Assembly (NCBI RefSeq): GCF_937616625.2
Contig: NC_065571.1
Span: 57,645,651-57,709,650 of the forward strand
Source: Mercurialis annua
Taxonomy: Eukaryota; Streptophyta; Magnoliopsida; Malpighiales; Euphorbiaceae
DNA: 64,000 nt
Direction of reading: 5' to 3'
Every line of letters begins with the position of its first letter. Position 1 is the first letter of the stretch. Positions 1-12,672 of the stretch are shown here, piece by piece. A program made the translations under genes and the position numbers. The notes beneath the pieces were generated by a model. That model did no database searches. It was given only the letters and a program-made list of their open reading frames with translations, and was not told the DNA's origin.

Positions 1-303
1 TATATGACAATTTTAAAAGATCGCGACAAAAATTAAAAAAAAGATATAAATAATATAAAATTAATTTTTTATTAAACTGCCTGTCTTTCTTTATGAAAAT
101 TGTGTTTATTCTTTCTTTCTGAAAGATCTATTTGTTTTTAATAAAAGGCTTATAATTCTTCTGTTATGAAGTTAGAAAATTTAATTCTTAACGTGTTAGA
201 GCATTTATGTAATTTTAATTTTATTTACAAGACGATCTGCAAATAATATTATACATATTATTAGAGTATATTCCCGTTGTTCTTGCTAGTTTGCTGCGTA
301 ATT
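1..303. other. AT-rich intergenic DNA
   Basis: No gene or repeat is recognisable; only AT-rich sequence is seen. Confidence 0.5.
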
Positions 304-1162
304 CACTACTCGATTAGCGATGGATTTTGAATCCGTCTCTAAATCCTAAAATAAATTGGCGGGAATCATCCCGCCACTTTTAGCGACGTAATTTCCGTCG
401 CTAAAAATGGCGGGATGATTCCCGCTAATTTGTTTCCCTTTTAGCGACGGATTACAAAATCTGTCGCTAGAAGTAATACATTGAGCAACGAATTTTGTAA
501 TCCGTCGCGAAATGCTTACTTTTAGCGACGGATTTCACAATCCCTCGCTAAAAGTATTATTTTTATAAAAAATTATTAATATAAAAAATTATTAATTTAA
601 ATAATATTAATTAAAAAATAATTGATTACAAAAATAATTGTTTATTATTTGTTGTTTTTATTTAAAATAATTATTAAAAACATAATTTATTAATTATTTA
701 TTTAAAAATAATTAGTATGAAAAAATAATTACTTTATATTACGGGAGTATATTGCGGGAGTAACTTTTGTTACTTTCAGATATATTTAAATATAATATAC
801 ATGGATATATAATAATAATATGGGTTGGTTGAAGTGGACTTACGCGCGAGTGAACTATAAGTTTAATGAGGATTGGGTGGAAGCAATTTGAAGGATGGAT
901 GACCTACTGGAAAGTTGGAAAACTTGCGAAAATTGCGGGTGGGTGACAGTGTGTGGTGTATAGCGAGTGGGTGGGTTAGGGAAGGTGACCCATTAAATAA
1001 TATTTCATTTTACAATTTTAATTAAAAAGTTAATTTTTTTATTTTTAAAAATTAGCGACGGATTTAAATCCGTCGCAATTTTGTTTCCCGTATTTAAAAT
1101 TTTCCGTCGCTAAACGTGATTAGCGATGGATTTTTGCCATTTAGGGCTGTTTTTAAGTAGTG
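304..1162. mobile_element. CACTA-like non-autonomous element
   Basis: The ends are inverted: CACTACT at 304-310 and AAGTAGTG at 1155-1162. Subterminal regions carry repeated, inverted copies of TAGCGACGGATT and its complement (about 315-555 and 1054-1130), as in CACTA/EnSpm elements. No transposase is present. No matching 3-bp target duplication was found (ATT on the left, CAC on the right), so the exact ends are uncertain. The GGCGGGA...TCCCGCC blocks at 358-425 form hairpins. Confidence 0.6.
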
Positions 1163-1370
1163 CACCTTCTTCTGTTTGTACAATAACAAACATGCTGCTT
1201 CAGATACTTCTGCTTATCAATCTAAGGTTGCTTCTCTGATACATAATCCCAATTCATCAATCCAACTCATTTGCAACTGGATTAGGAGACAGTTATTTAT
1301 TTTGTTGTCTGTAAATAACATTAGGTTTATTTTTAGTTTTACTGGTCTAATTTTTTAAAAAAAATTCGGG

Positions 1371-1525
1371 AAGGAGGAGCTCCTCCTCCCACGACAGCTC
1401 CTCAATGAGGAGCAACAGCTCCTCAGGCGAGAGGAGCATCTGCTCCTCCTAGAGGAGCAGATCTGTTCCTCAATGGTGAGGAGAAACAACACTTCAGAAA
1501 AGGAGGAGAAGCTGCTCCTCTCCAT
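1371..1525. repeat. GAGGAGC / GCTCCTC palindrome array
   Basis: About 150 bases are built almost entirely of alternating GAGGAGC and GCTCCTC units, giving many overlapping hairpins. A related array with GGAAGGAGC units lies at 46998-47224 inside another Mutator-like element. Confidence 0.8.
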
Positions 1526-1740
1526 CGAATTTTTTTTTTTAAAATGTGTCGATGGTTTCTGGTGGGGTACGGCAATCGTTGGCGGGTGATGAGCGGGGTT
1601 GCGTCGATGAGTCCAGCGATGGCAGGTTGAAATTTAAAAATTAATTCTATACTTATTTTATTTAAGATCTATTTGAAACTTTTTTTTAAGTTAAAAGACT
1701 TGTTTAAATTTGTACAAATAGAAAAAAGTATGAAATAATC

Positions 1741-4189
1741 TGTCACGACCCAAAATAATTGAGCCGTAACCGGCGCTAGGGAACAGGAGTGGTAGCTCCG
1801 GAACCCGTAGCAAACCTCAAACCACTATAAATATTTCGCAAATAATAAACATATACCACAACTCAACAGAAGCAAACATACATAATATATATATATACAC
1901 AAATATTTACACTAACTGTTCAAAACCTCGCGGGCTCTAGCTACTGTACCTGGTACGAACTGCCCTCGCGGTACTATATACATAAGTTAGTGTATTAGAC
2001 ATATCACCGGCATCTGGTGCCGTGAACAACATATACCGTGCACAGCCTACCAAAAAGTTATAAACAAGACAACAAGTAATATGTACAATCAAAATGTACT
2101 GTTGTCTAGGCTATAACTCTATCAACACTGGACCACTACTGCAGCACTCACAGAAGTCAGAGAACTATACATACATAGCTGACTTCTGGACTCCAAAATT
2201 GGTTTCTAGCTAAGTCCACACACTAAGCACCTGAAAAAACATCAAAGGTGAGGGGTCAGTATTTGGAAAACATTGAGTGAGGTTGCATTTTACTAACAGT
2301 ATTAATATAAAAACATAGCATCACATTTCAAGAAAACAATAATATAAAACAATATATAAAAACATATACTTGATCCATTCGAAACTAATATCCTAGCATG
2401 TGACACAACTTTCGAATAATCAAATCATATTGATCCAGATAGTCCGACCTGAGAGTGTTCACACTCTACCTCGTCGATCGCGACTTATCTCTTTAATCCC
2501 AAAGTGTGAGTCCAACTCACTAGATACGGGGACTCCGGACTACACCGTAGCTGAGTGCTCACTCGTATCGAATTCATTATCCAACTTCGAAATTCATATT
2601 CATGTCATGCCATTTCATATAATATCGTACATTTATATCAAAACATTAATCATATGCAACACACTAGACCGACTCGATACTGGTGATCACACAGCCTATT
2701 GACACCCAATAGGTAGTTAGTTTCTTCGGATCGAATACTAGTCTCTCGTATATAAACTTGATAGAAACATATAACATTTAATCAAATCGTATATAATGTG
2801 ATGCGTATAAACGATACACGTATATATAAAATATAATATTAAATAACTTTAATATATAATACACGAAAGTAAAGTGCAACTCACAGAAACCGCAATCCAA
2901 TAAAAAACGTGGTCGATGAAATGATATGCTCTCGCTATCCCACGTCTACTAACCTCTCTGTTCGCTGACACGTCTGATACATAATAATTAACGTTTAATA
3001 ATTAGACGTGAATCGCGTTTTTACGTATAGTACTTTCAAATTCTAGGGTTTAGTTTCATTCTTAATGTTATTCGTGAACTCGATATCCTTTTATCGTATT
3101 CATGATATATTGAACTCTGCTTCTCGTATTCGAGAAACGTATAACTTCTTAACGTTTCTCATTATCGTTAATTATCGAGAACGTTGAGCTAAAACTTTAC
3201 TTTTCAAATTACCGGGGTCCTAAATCGTTTTTAGGGTCTAATACTAAAAAATATTGAAATCCCGTTCAATTAGGGAAAAAATCCCATTTTGGTCCCTATG
3301 GACCCACTGTGCGTCCGTACGAGAGCACTGTGCGTCCGCACACTGAGTGCAGCCCCCAAAAAATCGATTTACGGGGCTCTCCGTCCATCCCGACATGTAA
3401 TACTCCCTATTATTCAAAACCCGCTCCTCCGTTTTCACCAAAAACGCTAAAATCAAGTTTATATCGATAAAAATTCAAATCCTTAAGATATAACTCCAAA
3501 CAGCCCTCGTATTCTCAATTTTATAATTCAAATTCGAAATATTACCTTAAAACAAAACATGAGATTGATAGAGGACGAGATTCTGAAGAAATTGCCGCGA
3601 AAAGCGCTCGAATCGGACATCGAACGGAGAAACGGCGGCGAAACGACGGTATCGTTCGATGGTTTCTCAAGCTCTCTAGATTCTTCTTCCTTCTCTGATC
3701 CTTTCTTTCATTCATATCTTGAATTATATATATCATGTCTAAGGGTTCATTTTAGCCCTTCTTTTCTTTCTTGTTACAAAATAGCTTTTGAACTTTCCTT
3801 TCGTTCAATTTAATCCATAACTAAATTAATTTATACTTTAATTATAACTTATACGTATTATTTATATCCAATAAATAATACGATACCCGATAATAATATT
3901 TTTCCGTCAAAAATCCAAAATTTTCATTTTTGAGACGTAGTGGCTAAATTACCACTTTAGTCCCTGAACTTTATTCTGGGACTTTACTTGACATTTTTCC
4001 TTTTAATTCCAACTCCAACTTTAAAATTGAAATATAATATTAATTTCCGCCTCATTACTTTCGCGAAGCCGACTTATTAAAACTTTATTTATTTTAATTT
4101 CTCGGAAAGTTTTCCGATACCGCCACTCCGGCGACTTAAAACTGAACACTTGGTCCAATTAGATAATTAAATATTTTGGGGGTATTACA
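1741..4189 (+). repeat. Solo LTR of an LTR retrotransposon
   Basis: The 2449-bp block begins TGTCACGACCC and ends GGGGGTATTACA (TG...CA). It is flanked by a perfect 5-bp duplication TAATC at 1736-1740 and 4190-4194. No primer binding site, gag/pol or second LTR lies inside or beside it, so it is read as a solo LTR left by LTR-LTR recombination. The TGTCACGACCC start is common in plant Ty3/gypsy LTRs, but the lineage is not proven. Short ORFs within it are not genes. Confidence 0.75.
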
Positions 4190-4359
4190 TAATCCTTAAA
4201 TTTTCTTGTTTTATATAGTTGCAAAAAATCAACTTTTTTCTAATTTAGAGGGCTATTGAAAACTAAAAATCTGAAATAGGGTAAAAATTAATAAAATTCC
4301 TACGTCAGGGTGGAATTGAAAACCAAAACAAAGGTCGGTGGTTTTTCAGCCCTTTTGCC

Positions 4360-4833
4360 ATTGATAAAAAACGTAAAGGTTTCGATTTAAAAATTGGTAC
4401 ACCTTAACTAAATATTTTATATTTAATTAGCATTTGGAATGACTTTTAAATGATTGATTAGAATTAGATTTTTTTTAATTGTTGATTATGATTAGAAAAG
4501 ATTTATAATAGTTAAAATTGAGAAGATAATTAGAGAATTTTATGCTATGGAAATTGTTAGTGGTTGATTAGGATTATGATAGGTTTTTGATAGTTGAAAT
4601 TTATAAATTACGAAAATGATATTTTCCGTCAAAAATAATGAAAAGGATATTTTTATCTATAAGTGGAGGTGTTATCTGCGCTAGTACATTTTTATATATG
4701 TTATAGATTTCAAAAACATTGTAACCCAATATATAATTGAAATTGTTTACACTTACATTGAACCTTTTCATGTATTATAGATTTAGCAAATAAAGGACAA
4801 CAATCAAAGTAAGTAGAACATGAGCGTTCGTAA
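4360..4833. other. Intergenic, 3' of CASPL1 gene
   Basis: AT-rich sequence downstream of the CASPL1 stop codon. No further feature is seen. Confidence 0.5.
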
Positions 4834-7535
4834 TCAAGTGGTGCTGGTCTTTAAGTGCAGAATATGTTTAGGAGAATAAAGCCTAAACAAATTGAAGGCC
4901 GAAATAACGGATATTATAGTCATTATGATACATGCTAGGTAGCCACAGAGCAACGCCCCGCCAACTTGGATGCAGAATCTGGAAAATTTGTTGCACCATT
5001 TCAGCCATGAAAATGCCTCCGCCCCCGTCACCACCAGAACCGAATGTTCTAGGGCGGCTGAGGTTGCTGCGAATGCAACGTACACTCCAATCTGCATATG
5101 TGCGTTTATATTATTATCAAATAGTCAATTCAAAATTTTAATTAATTTTCTTAATACCAATCAATCAAATTATTATCTTTTATAGTGTCCTAAGGAAATT
5201 AGTTTCTAAGAATGAACTTAATTTCTACTTCTTTGGTATATAGAGTATTGAATATTGATGATGAACAACCGACCAAAATAGACAAGACCATCTTCCATTG
5301 ATTTGTTGTTTTAAATGCGTAGTTATTTCTGATATAAATCCCGTGAAAGAAATATACTTTTCCTGAAGTAGGCAACATCTAATTGTTACGGCTTCTTAAT
5401 TGATTACGGAGGAGATTCTAAGTTAATTTATGAATAAAGGATCACTTCAACCCTTCAACTTCACACAAAAGACTCACAAAATTATTTTCAAACAAACAAA
5501 TTCACAAGTTGTCATTTTCGTATCTATTTCCTCTTCCTGACCAAAAAAGAGAATGAAACATTAAATTATTTTTAATTGACATTAATTAATCCTAACTAAT
5601 TCTAATTAACTTTAATTGATTAAAATCCTAAATTAATTCTAACTAACATAAATTAACCCTAAAATTAATTTTACAGAATTTATATGATATTTGAACTTTA
5701 AAATTATAAGAGTATAATTGAAATTTTAAAATTATTGAGTATTAATTTTAAAAATAAACTAAATTTTTAATATCTTTTCAAATTTTTTTATTTTCTTTTT
5801 CCATTTTATAATGGAGTGTGTAACACACTCAAGAGGGTGCATCTGGAAAAAGGCTAGGGAAGGGCTTTTTTGATGTGAAAATGCCAACTTATGGATTGAA
5901 ATGATCCACTTTGCTCAATAACGATTTTTTGATCTTTTGTGCTAAATTGAAGGCCGGGGTGAAGTAATCTTTTGTTTGTTAATTTATCACTTATCGAAGA
6001 AATAAGCAATTTTCCGCCGAACTCCTTTTTCTCCAATTAAATCAATACTTCCTTCGCTCCAAACATTTTTGATTCTTTTTATCTATAACCGAATTTTTAA
6101 TTTCGTCAATTGTAGCATGACTTTGATAAAGTATTTGCTAGTGAAAAAGAGAAGGTAGGACAATAAATAAGAAAATTCAGAAAAGCTTATTTTTTAATAT
6201 ACATATGTGATATGTCTAGTTAGCTAGAATTATTATACTTATTAAAATTAGGGCAAAAATAATATTTTTAAAAATCGAAGTATAAATGAAACAAATAAGC
6301 CATAGGGTATATACTATATGTTGTTATAGAGAGAATTATGTTCAATAAAACAAATTAATTTAATCTTTCTATCTTAATTAGAATATATATGTGAGAATTA
6401 GAGAAGATAAATACCTGGTCCAATAAGAAAGAACCCCAAGCCAGATATATATAATAAGAATTCTTAAAGTTTCCCTTGTCTAGTAAATAACATCTGCCTA
6501 GTTGAAGAAGATTGCAGGCAGCAGCCACAGCATCCACATACACTAAAACTCTATATGCAATAAAAATCAACCATACTGATCAGTTAGTAAACTTAAAAGA
6601 ATTAAACCCTCAATGAATAGCGGAATTAAAAAAAATGAAAGAGAAAAACATAGTCGGTGCTTGAAGATAATAGCAGTGGATAAGATAATTTGAAAACAAA
6701 AAAATATCTGAAAGAAAAAATATATCGACTTGGCGGAGCCACGTTGTGGATAAGAGGGGCATTTGCCCCTCTTATTTTTCTAAAATTACAAATTTCTCAA
6801 GTAATTTTTTTAAAATTTAACGTGTTATTTAGATAATTAATACATATTGACCCCCTTAATTATATATAAAAATTAGATTATATATATCATATGAAATTCT
6901 TTTCTATTTTGCCCCTCTTAGTTTCGATTTCTGGCTAGGCCTCCAATGCCGCCCACCCAGCCTATTCTCTCGCCTCTAATCAAATTTAAATACAAAAAAA
7001 TATTTAAATCCTAACAATATATAATTATTAGTAATAAAAATGTTTAAGGTCCAATTTTGCATATTTCAAATAATTCTAAATAATTGTTTTATAGAAAAAA
7101 AATAAATTAAAAAACGCACATGAGCATCTCTATTAAGTTGACACTCTTTTAATGTGTGTATCGGTTTTCTACCAATCGATAAATATGAAATTCGATTTCA
7201 AAACAAGAGAACTCCAAGAAAGGGAAGCAAAGGTTATATTGCTTAAGCTAAACTCGAGAAAGTATAGAAAACTCTAAATTGTAAAACAAGAAATGCGCAA
7301 AATAAATATTTATTTTAAAATTTAGGATATAATGATTATATGATGATGATGATGATGAAGAAGAAAATAAGGCAACTTACAATAAGGCTTTCAAATACTT
7401 GTATGTGACATGTTTCTCAACGTAAAAGACAGTCTTGGTTTGGTTATCTAACCCTAATAAAATGGCTGTTAAAACCAACATCAAGATAGCAAAAACCCTT
7501 AGAAATGCCTCCATTTTTGGTGTTCCCAACTTCAT
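4834..7535 (-). CDS. CASPL1: CASP-like protein, CASPL1 family (3 exons)
   Basis: Exons on the minus strand are 7381-7535, 6415-6550 and 4834-5091. Introns are 6551-7380 (GTAAGT...TATAG) and 5092-6414 (GTATTT...GCAG). The joined frame has 182 codons before the stop. Four hydrophobic segments are seen: residues about 10-28, 51-73, 85-113 and 142-168. The family marks are AATSAA followed by VLVVTGA in exon 3 and the C-terminal FRLYSP. Casparian-strip-like proteins are small four-pass plasma-membrane proteins thought to form membrane scaffolds; CASPL1 members generally lack a proven substrate. The first ATG (7535) gives an N-terminus MKLGTPK; a second ATG lies 24 bases on (7511). Both exon junctions keep the frame and nothing is broken, so the gene looks functional. 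Intron 1 holds a possible repeat at 6722-6960. Confidence 0.9.
6722..6960. repeat. Possible small transposon remnant in CASPL1 intron 1
   Basis: A GGCGGAGCC...GGGGCATTTGCCCCTC stretch at 6734-6772 and a second GCCCCTCTTAG stretch near 6912 suggest a dispersed plant repeat. No clear terminal repeats or target duplication were found. Confidence 0.3.
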
Positions 7536-9237
7536 TTTTTTTTCTCTTGTTTAGCTTCTCTAATCTCTCTTATAGCTCACACAGAATCTCACTACACTAC
7601 CCTTTAATGCAGCCATATATGTAGGGCATGATATGAATAAATAAGGAGCAGAAAATAATTGGTAAAGAAATGTCCAACGAGGATGGTTTATAAGTATTTA
7701 TTGCTGAAAACTGCCACTGTCGTATACAATTTAATTCTGAAGTCTCTACATAGTTGTTGACTTCATCAATAGCCACCGATATATAATATGGCAAAAATTA
7801 TATAAGTGGTGTCTAATAGGCTCTAAATCTTCAATTCTTTTTTTTTATTAATATTTTAACTTTTAAAAGTGTATCAATTTTGTGCAGTCTTTAGTCGTCG
7901 GAATGTTAAAGACAAAGATAAATCTCTACTTCATATTACTACAAAATTATATCTGTGTATTGCATTGATACATTTGTAGATGTGAAACTGAAATGACAAA
8001 TCTTATCAGCAATTTTAAATATTAGTTTCGATTTTATTAGTAGCCGGACTCATCGAATACACTTATTAAGAGTTGAAATATTAATTTCTAAAAGGGTTCA
8101 GCACTAAAATATAATTTGTTATATATGTATATCTTTGGTGCAATGTATCATCTTATAGAAAATGACATCAAATGATCCTAAATTGTAACAGTTGATGTAC
8201 TACTGATGTTTGCTATTGTGTTTTCTAATATATTTAATGTTTTAATGTTTATCTACTTTGGGGTATATCATATATGGATGGAAGTAAAGGCTAGCTGACT
8301 GTTTAGCCGTCTCAACCATTATTTCTGATTATTTTTTTAATAATTTTTGATATGCTTGTAAGTGATCTCATTCCTTCAATCTTTTTTCATTATTAGCTAT
8401 TTCTTTCCCTGTCTCTTTATTTTTTACTTTTGCCACTATACAAAGTAGTATTTTAAATATCGAACTGGATACCCCAGTTCAACTAATTCAATATTGCTTT
8501 TTTGATAATTAACTAATTTAATCTTATTAAATGAAAATTTATAAAAACTAAAAAAGTTATATACTTATTGCACAAAACTTTTGCAAATTATTTATTTATA
8601 AGTTAAAATGTGATTTGTGTATTGATATTTTAATACAAAAATTTATCTATGTATTACATTATAAATTTACTTTCGAAACAAATATTATATATGACTTTGT
8701 AAAAGATAATAGATTTTATCTGAATGAGTAATTGAACCGCAAATCACTGGATGCATTAGTTTGGTCACTAGTTTCGTTTTTAACACATTGGTAAAAATAT
8801 ATTTTGCTACAATATATATACTTTTATTTTGAAAGAGAAAGCTAGTATTTTTTTACTTTGTGTATGTGATGATGTGTTTACATCATTTTCGATTGCGATT
8901 CAGTGCACACCTACATCACAATTACAGTATACATGCTCAAATCATTTAAATCAAGAAAATCAGTGATTTTTTTAACCGGATGGTAACAGTTTCTTTGAGA
9001 GTTTTAACTGCTTAAATTGATAGAGAACTTAAATAGTTAATTGTACACAAACTCTTAAAAAGTGGAGTCTTTCGCCACAATTTATAGGTCAATATACATA
9101 CAAATTCGTAAAAAAAAACTGATGTAGAATTTATAATACTACTTTTAATTACTTTTAAAATTTATTTTTGAATCAATTATAAATCAGCTCGAAAGAAACT
9201 CTTATTAACAATTTCAAAAATAATTTATCTATACTAT
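7536..9237. other. Intergenic, upstream of CASPL1
   Basis: Contains the promoter side of the CASPL1 gene. No clear TATA box could be chosen (ACATATATGG lies about 80 bases upstream of the ATG). The rest is AT-rich with no gene seen. Confidence 0.5.
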
Positions 9238-9807
9238 ATATAAAAGCACGGATAGGGGGGGACAGACAAATTTACTGAATAATCCTTTTCAGTTTACTAC
9301 TAAATAATGGTTTTACAGTCATAAACTAATTAGTTATTTAATTAATCACTATTGTAATTAAATTTCTAATTAGAATAGGTAGCTAAATTATCTCCAATTT
9401 AGTTTTTAATATGTAAAAAATAACTAATGTCTCCTACAAAATTAGAATACTGTATTTGTTCAATATATTATTATTTAAATTTCTATTTTATTATTTTTAA
9501 AGATAGAAATTAATAAAATTAAGTTAATTATTTAATTATAGTTATTATAAAATAAAATAAAATAAAATTCAGTATGGAATTTTTTTTTTGCTTAAAATGT
9601 AGCAAGCAAATCAATTTTAGCTAAAAAAATTGCACTCTCCACACCTACATTATTATGTACAAGTTATTAATAAATGATTAAATAAAAATTCTAACTAATT
9701 TAATATATAAATAAAATAAATTGATATTATTAATGATAAATTAAGTTAATGCATAAATTGACGAGTTAAATTACGAGCCACGTGCATAGCACGTAATGCG
9801 AAACTAG
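9238..9807 (+). mobile_element. Non-autonomous Helitron
   Basis: The 5' end is TCTATACTATATATAAAAGC preceded by A (9237). The 3' end is CTAG (9804-9807) followed by T, fitting Helitron insertion between A and T. Nine bases before CTAG lies a perfect hairpin, ACGTGC-ATA-GCACGT (about 9780-9794). There are no terminal inverted repeats or target duplication, as expected. At 570 bp with no Rep/helicase it cannot move itself. Confidence 0.85.
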
Positions 9808-11143
9808 TATCTAATATAACCGAATGTTTTTATAGGTTTTCTTTTCTTATGCTAATTGGGGGAATTGAATCCATATAAGAATTTTAGATAATTATTTTGA
9901 AGATATCTAAACAATTGTATTTTTATATTTTGGTAATCAAATTTTTGTTTCTTTCAATTTATTTATTAAATTTAAAAACTGAATTTTAATTTTATATGAA
10001 AGATTTTCCGGTAAAAATACATACGGGGCAGCCTTATTTTATCTATTGTTTGTCTAAAAACTTATCATGTATGCATAATTTGCTAAAACTTTTCATTGAA
10101 ATAAAATTATACTATTTGATATCCAGAATCATTTATTCAAAAAATTCCTAAATAATTCTATGTTTATAAAAAATTTACTGTCTATACTCATAACTCTGAA
10201 GACTCATTGTCTTAACTCATAACTTTGAAGACTCATAGTCTAGTGTTTTTTTTTGGGATAAATTCATTGTGTAGTTAGTATTTTTTTTGTTTTTTTTAGT
10301 TGTTCATTTAGCTAAAATTGCACATATTAAGGTAATGTGATTTTTATTTTAGATAATAAGAACAAATATTAATATAACCCTACTATGTGATAAATGCTTT
10401 ATAAATTGAGTTATAGAGTGAGTTAAATTTTGAAGATAATAGCTAATATTATTTTAAAATTTTAAATGAACAACTAAATATAAATAAATTCATTTGACTA
10501 AATGGGCAATTAAAAAAGAACGGAGGAAATATCAAATAAGAAAAATAAATAAATTTGGTTTTCTAACACGTGAATGAAATTGAATTATTGGAGTTTAATT
10601 AGGGGGGCTCCCTCTGATATGTATATGACCTGGCTTTTAATTAGGGCAGATACACCCAACTGCCTTAGTTATTACTTTTGTTACATCCCACTTCATTAAT
10701 TTACGAATTAATACTCGTTCACAAGTTGCGCACATTGACGATATATGTTTTTAGAAAACATTACATGACTGTTATTCATCTGTACCGTTTAAAAAGGAAC
10801 AAATGATTTTTTTATATAGATTAAAAAAGTATTAATTACTATAATGCGTTCTTATTTTATCCCTATTTATGATAATGTTATATTTTATATATAAACTAAT
10901 AATCATTAATTATGAAAAGAGATAAGGGGTAAAAAAAAAATTCATATAGGCAAAAAACACGATATGATCTTCTTAAATGGGACAAATAAAAATAAGACAT
11001 GTCCCTTTTTAAATAGGGCGGAGGGAGTACATGAATTTATATAAATCGTTATTGTCTGAATTTTTAATCTTTTAAATCAGTATTTTAATACTTTAAAAGT
11101 ATATATACTAGTATTTCTTTTTTGAGAAAGTAATGTTTTTAGT
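9808..11143. other. Intergenic with a possible Stowaway-like MITE
   Basis: No gene is seen. GGGCGGAGGGAGTA at about 11016-11029 is a typical right end of a Stowaway-like MITE; a degraded left end may lie near 10780, but the match is weak. Confidence 0.4.
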
Positions 11144-11463
11144 TAATTATAGGTTTAAATGAATCAAAAATCACCAACTTTCGTGCGTTTTTAGTATTTA
11201 ACATGAAATTTTAATTTTGGCATTATTTAACATGAACTTTCCAATTTTGCAATTATATATCACATTTGCGTTTTTTTTATCCACAACGGCGCCGTTTTAC
11301 ATCCAAAACGGCACCGTTTTACACCGAAAACAGTGTCAGTGTCACTGTTGCAAAATTTTAAAAGTTCAAATATTTGTATGTCAAAATTAAAAGTTCATAT
11401 TAAATATCAAAAATATGCGAAATTTGGTGACTTAATTTTTATACATTTAAGCTTTAATTATAT
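11144..11463. mobile_element. MITE with long inverted termini
   Basis: The left end (TTAATTATAGGTTTAAATG...ATCACCAACTTTCG) and the right end are diverged inverted repeats over about 80 bases. The centre holds two palindromes, ACGGCGCCGT and ACGGCACCGT, at 11285-11316. No target duplication was resolved, so the superfamily is unassigned. Confidence 0.6.
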
Positions 11464-12627
11464 TACGAATCGTAATCATCGAAGATAACTTATAAAAATT
11501 CAAAACAATTGTAGATAAAATTATGAAAAAATAAATTTAATTTCAAAACATTAAAGATTTATAGGTCAATTTGTTCGATTATAGAGATTGAATAAAATAG
11601 GGATAGCACTAAAATATGCCCATTAAATTTGTTTAGCAAATCAAGTTGGCTCTGCATGTTTGAAAAGATGCAAAAATACATTTAATGTTTTTAATAATAG
11701 CTCAAACAAAAAATAATAGGTTTCATGCTCGCTGAGTAAAGCCCATAATTAAAAATCTCCTCGACGAGTAGGACCTAAATTTATGTTTTATATGCACAAT
11801 TTAAGTTTATTAAAAAATTATTAACGATATACTAAACGGTTTACCACCGATTTATTAACCATATATTCAAAATAAAAATTATTACAAGTGTACCAAAATC
11901 CACCGTCTACTAACAATATACTAAAAAACAAGGTTATTGATGTACCATTAGTACATCATTGATTAACCAACAACAAAACTATTACAAATTCAAATTTCCA
12001 TTTATATTAAACTAGTTGAAAATTCTATTGCAAATCTCTCCGCCTTCACCACCGCAAGAGCAACCGTCATACAAAATTTAAATCGTATTTTTTAAAATTT
12101 AAGATCATTGGTTAACAATAAATCGACTTAGTGTTCAAAATTTAAAATCATTTGGTTGTGTTTGTATTTTCTTATAAAATTGATTGGTTTTGACATTTTA
12201 ACTATTACATTGAACACTTCTAGTAATCTATACTATAAGTGTATACTCTTAAAATATGTATATTTAAGATAGATTCTTGTCATATATAATACTGATAACA
12301 TTTAATAAATTAATATAAAATTTAATTTTATACTATTTTAAAGATAAATGGTAGCGTATTGATTTTCTATTTATAAAGGCATCAAAAATTACATTTAACT
12401 AAAATTTAATTATTCCTATACCTTTGATAGTTTATGATGGACACATATATGATTCAATCATGTTTAATAAAAAAAAAAATCAAAGATCAATTTATATTCA
12501 TACATTGGACATACTTTTACCATTTTTTTTAAAGATCTAACACACAAATACTGGCCTCAACTCACATGATCTCTCAATACATTCAATTTCTATAAAAATG
12601 ACAAATACAAAAAAAAAATAAGAAAAT
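11464..12627. other. AT-rich intergenic DNA
   Basis: No gene, RNA or repeat is recognisable in this stretch. Confidence 0.5.
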
Positions 12628-12672
12628 GGTATTACAGAAGTTTTTTTTCACGAGTGAAGCCAAAAAAACACG

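Larger units (their letters stand above)
1360..4359. mobile_element. Mutator-like (MULE) relic split by a solo LTR
   Basis: The right end (CAGCCCTTTTGCC at 4347-4359) matches, inverted, the GGCAAAAGGGCT terminus of the MITE at 45946-46396. The inner sequence just left of the LTR (GAAAAAAGTATGAAATAAT, near 1720-1739) and just right of it resembles a continuous stretch at 47405-47440 in the MULE at 46594-47586. It also carries the same kind of GGAGGAGC palindrome array. The left terminus was not found, so the start is approximate. No coding sequence is seen. Confidence 0.45.

Noticed and set aside
2400..3813. Several 60-100-codon frames
   Set aside because: They lie in the solo LTR and show no domain; LTRs are non-coding here.
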